A stretch of DNA of 5,348 nt from Deltaproteobacteria bacterium (GTDB lineage: Bacteria; Desulfobacterota; Desulfarculia; Adiutricales; Adiutricaceae), in NCBI GenBank assembly GCA_031279525.1, contig JAITIH010000004.1, positions 1 to 5,348 on the forward strand, in the 5' to 3' direction. Within the stretch, counting starts at the first letter, position 1. The number at the start of each line of letters is the position of its first letter. Below the pieces are notes generated by a model. That model searched no databases. It saw only the letters and a list, made by a program, of their open reading frames with translations, and was not told the DNA's origin. Shown piece after piece: positions 4,801 to 5,348 of this stretch. Both the position numbers and the translations under genes were made by a program.

Positions 4801-4852
4801 TATTTCGCTAGCCAGGTTATGTATTTGGCCAAAGCCCAAAGGATTTAGGCTC

Positions 4853-5348
4853 ATGAAGGTTTTGCTTTTTAACGGCGGCCCGCACGAAAAAGGCTGCGTC
4901 TACACCGCTTTAGCGGAAATCGCCGCGACTTTAAAATTGGAAGACGTGGAAAGCCAGTATTACTGGCTCGGCAATAAAGCCATCCACGGCTGTATGTCCT
5001 GCTGGGGGTGCGTGGACAAAGGCAAGTGCGTCATCGACGACCAGGTCAACGAGTTTGTGGCTTTGGCCGTTAAGGCCGACGGGTTCGTCTTCGGGTCCCC
5101 GGTCCATTACGCCTCGGCTTGCGGGGCCAGCTGCGCGTTTTTGGACCGGGTCTTTTTCTCCAGCCAAAATCACAAGGGCGGCCCAGTTTTTTACCTAAAG
5201 CCCGCGGCGGCCGTGATCTCGGCCCGACGAGCCGGAACCACCGCCGCCTTCGACCGGCTGAACAAATACTTCGCCATCTCGCAAATGCCGATTATTTCGT
5301 CTTGCTATTGGAACATGGTCCATGGGTATACCCCGGACGACGTCCAAA
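4853..5348 (+). CDS. Iron-sulfur flavoprotein / flavodoxin-family NAD(P)H-dependent reductase (3' end cut by window)
   Basis: Flavodoxin-like FMN protein of the NADPH-dependent FMN reductase superfamily. The first 165 codons are present and remain open to the window edge; relatives are about 180-220 residues. The ATG has AAAGGA at 4838-4843, nine bases upstream. The N-terminus MKVLLFNGGPHEKGCVYTAL is the first strand and the phosphate-binding loop for FMN (usually GSPR.-G-T; here modified to NGGPHEKG). The compact motif C47-x2-C50-x2-C53-x5-C59 matches the spacing that binds the 4Fe-4S cluster in Methanosarcina iron-sulfur flavoprotein. GFVFGSPVHYASACGASCAFLDR (77-99) is the usual second flavin loop and helix, and SARRAGTT (123-130) the third. 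Such proteins are cytoplasmic and move electrons between ferredoxin or NAD(P)H and acceptors such as O2, peroxide or quinones; the substrate here is unknown. No partner gene is visible. Confidence 0.92.
   Translation, partial: MKVLLFNGGPHEKGCVYTALAEIAATLKLEDVESQYYWLGNKAIHGCMSCWGCVDKGKCVIDDQVNEFVALAVKADGFVFGSPVHYASACGASCAFLDRVFFSSQNHKGGPVFYLKPAAAVISARRAGTTAAFDRLNKYFAISQMPIISSCYWNMVHGYTPDDVQ

Larger units (their letters stand above)
3475..4852. other. Long gene-poor spacer between pirin and the flavoprotein gene
   Basis: About 1.4 kb without a convincing intact gene. In order it holds the pirin leader and -10-like boxes (to 3672), GC-rich DNA with only chance frames (3690-3840), a minus-strand terminator-like hairpin behind possible decayed coding DNA (3827-4037), sequence open in a plus frame from 4012 to 4260 but with no ATG or GTG near its beginning, an AT-rich island (4243-4330), hairpins with T-runs (4338-4396 and 4642-4679), 11-base-period repeats (4676-4708), a sigma-54-like element (4729-4743) and a leader hairpin (4763-4800). 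Open frames at 3646-3828 (-) and 4522-4749 (+) look spurious. Confidence 0.6.

Noticed and set aside
4931..5173. 80-codon minus-strand frame
   Set aside because: Antisense to the conserved cysteine motif and flavin loop of the iron-sulfur flavoprotein.

Overview
The window looks like a chromosomal stretch from a Gram-negative-type bacterium with GC-rich genes and AT-rich spacers. A deltaproteobacterium-like (Desulfobacterota-type) source would fit the mix of a P-II protein, a secreted serpin, an iron-sulfur flavoprotein and a sigma-54-like promoter. That placement is inference; no marker gene here fixes the taxon. Four protein genes are convincing and cover only about 58% of the sequence, so the spacers are long for a bacterium.

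Layout. 32-358 (+) is a small P-II nitrogen signalling protein with a strong ribosome binding site and a textbook intrinsic terminator (402-438). 439-1069 is a gene-free stretch with several small hairpins and a possible promoter. 1070-2473 (+) is a secreted serpin of 467 residues with an intact inhibitory hinge, a predicted P1 arginine and an Ala/Pro/Lys repeat insertion. 2474-2625 is a short convergent spacer with a strong hairpin. 2626-3474 (-) is a pirin-family cupin protein with all four metal ligands. 3475-4852 is a 1.4 kb gene-poor stretch. It holds possible decayed coding sequence on the minus strand followed by a terminator-like hairpin, an AT-rich island, two further hairpin/T-run structures, three TTTTACA direct repeats at exactly 11-base spacing, and a sigma-54-like -24/-12 element. 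4853 to the window end (+) is the first 165 codons of an iron-sulfur flavoprotein.

How the genes relate. The four genes are not an obvious operon. P-II probably ends an operon that begins upstream of the window (classically an ammonium transporter gene, which is not visible here). Serpin and pirin converge. Pirin and the flavoprotein diverge across the long spacer. That spacer carries the most interesting regulatory-looking DNA: OmpR/PhoB-style tandem boxes about 25 bases upstream of a sigma-54-like element, both ahead of the flavoprotein gene. I see no CRISPR array, tRNA, rRNA, transposase or phage gene.
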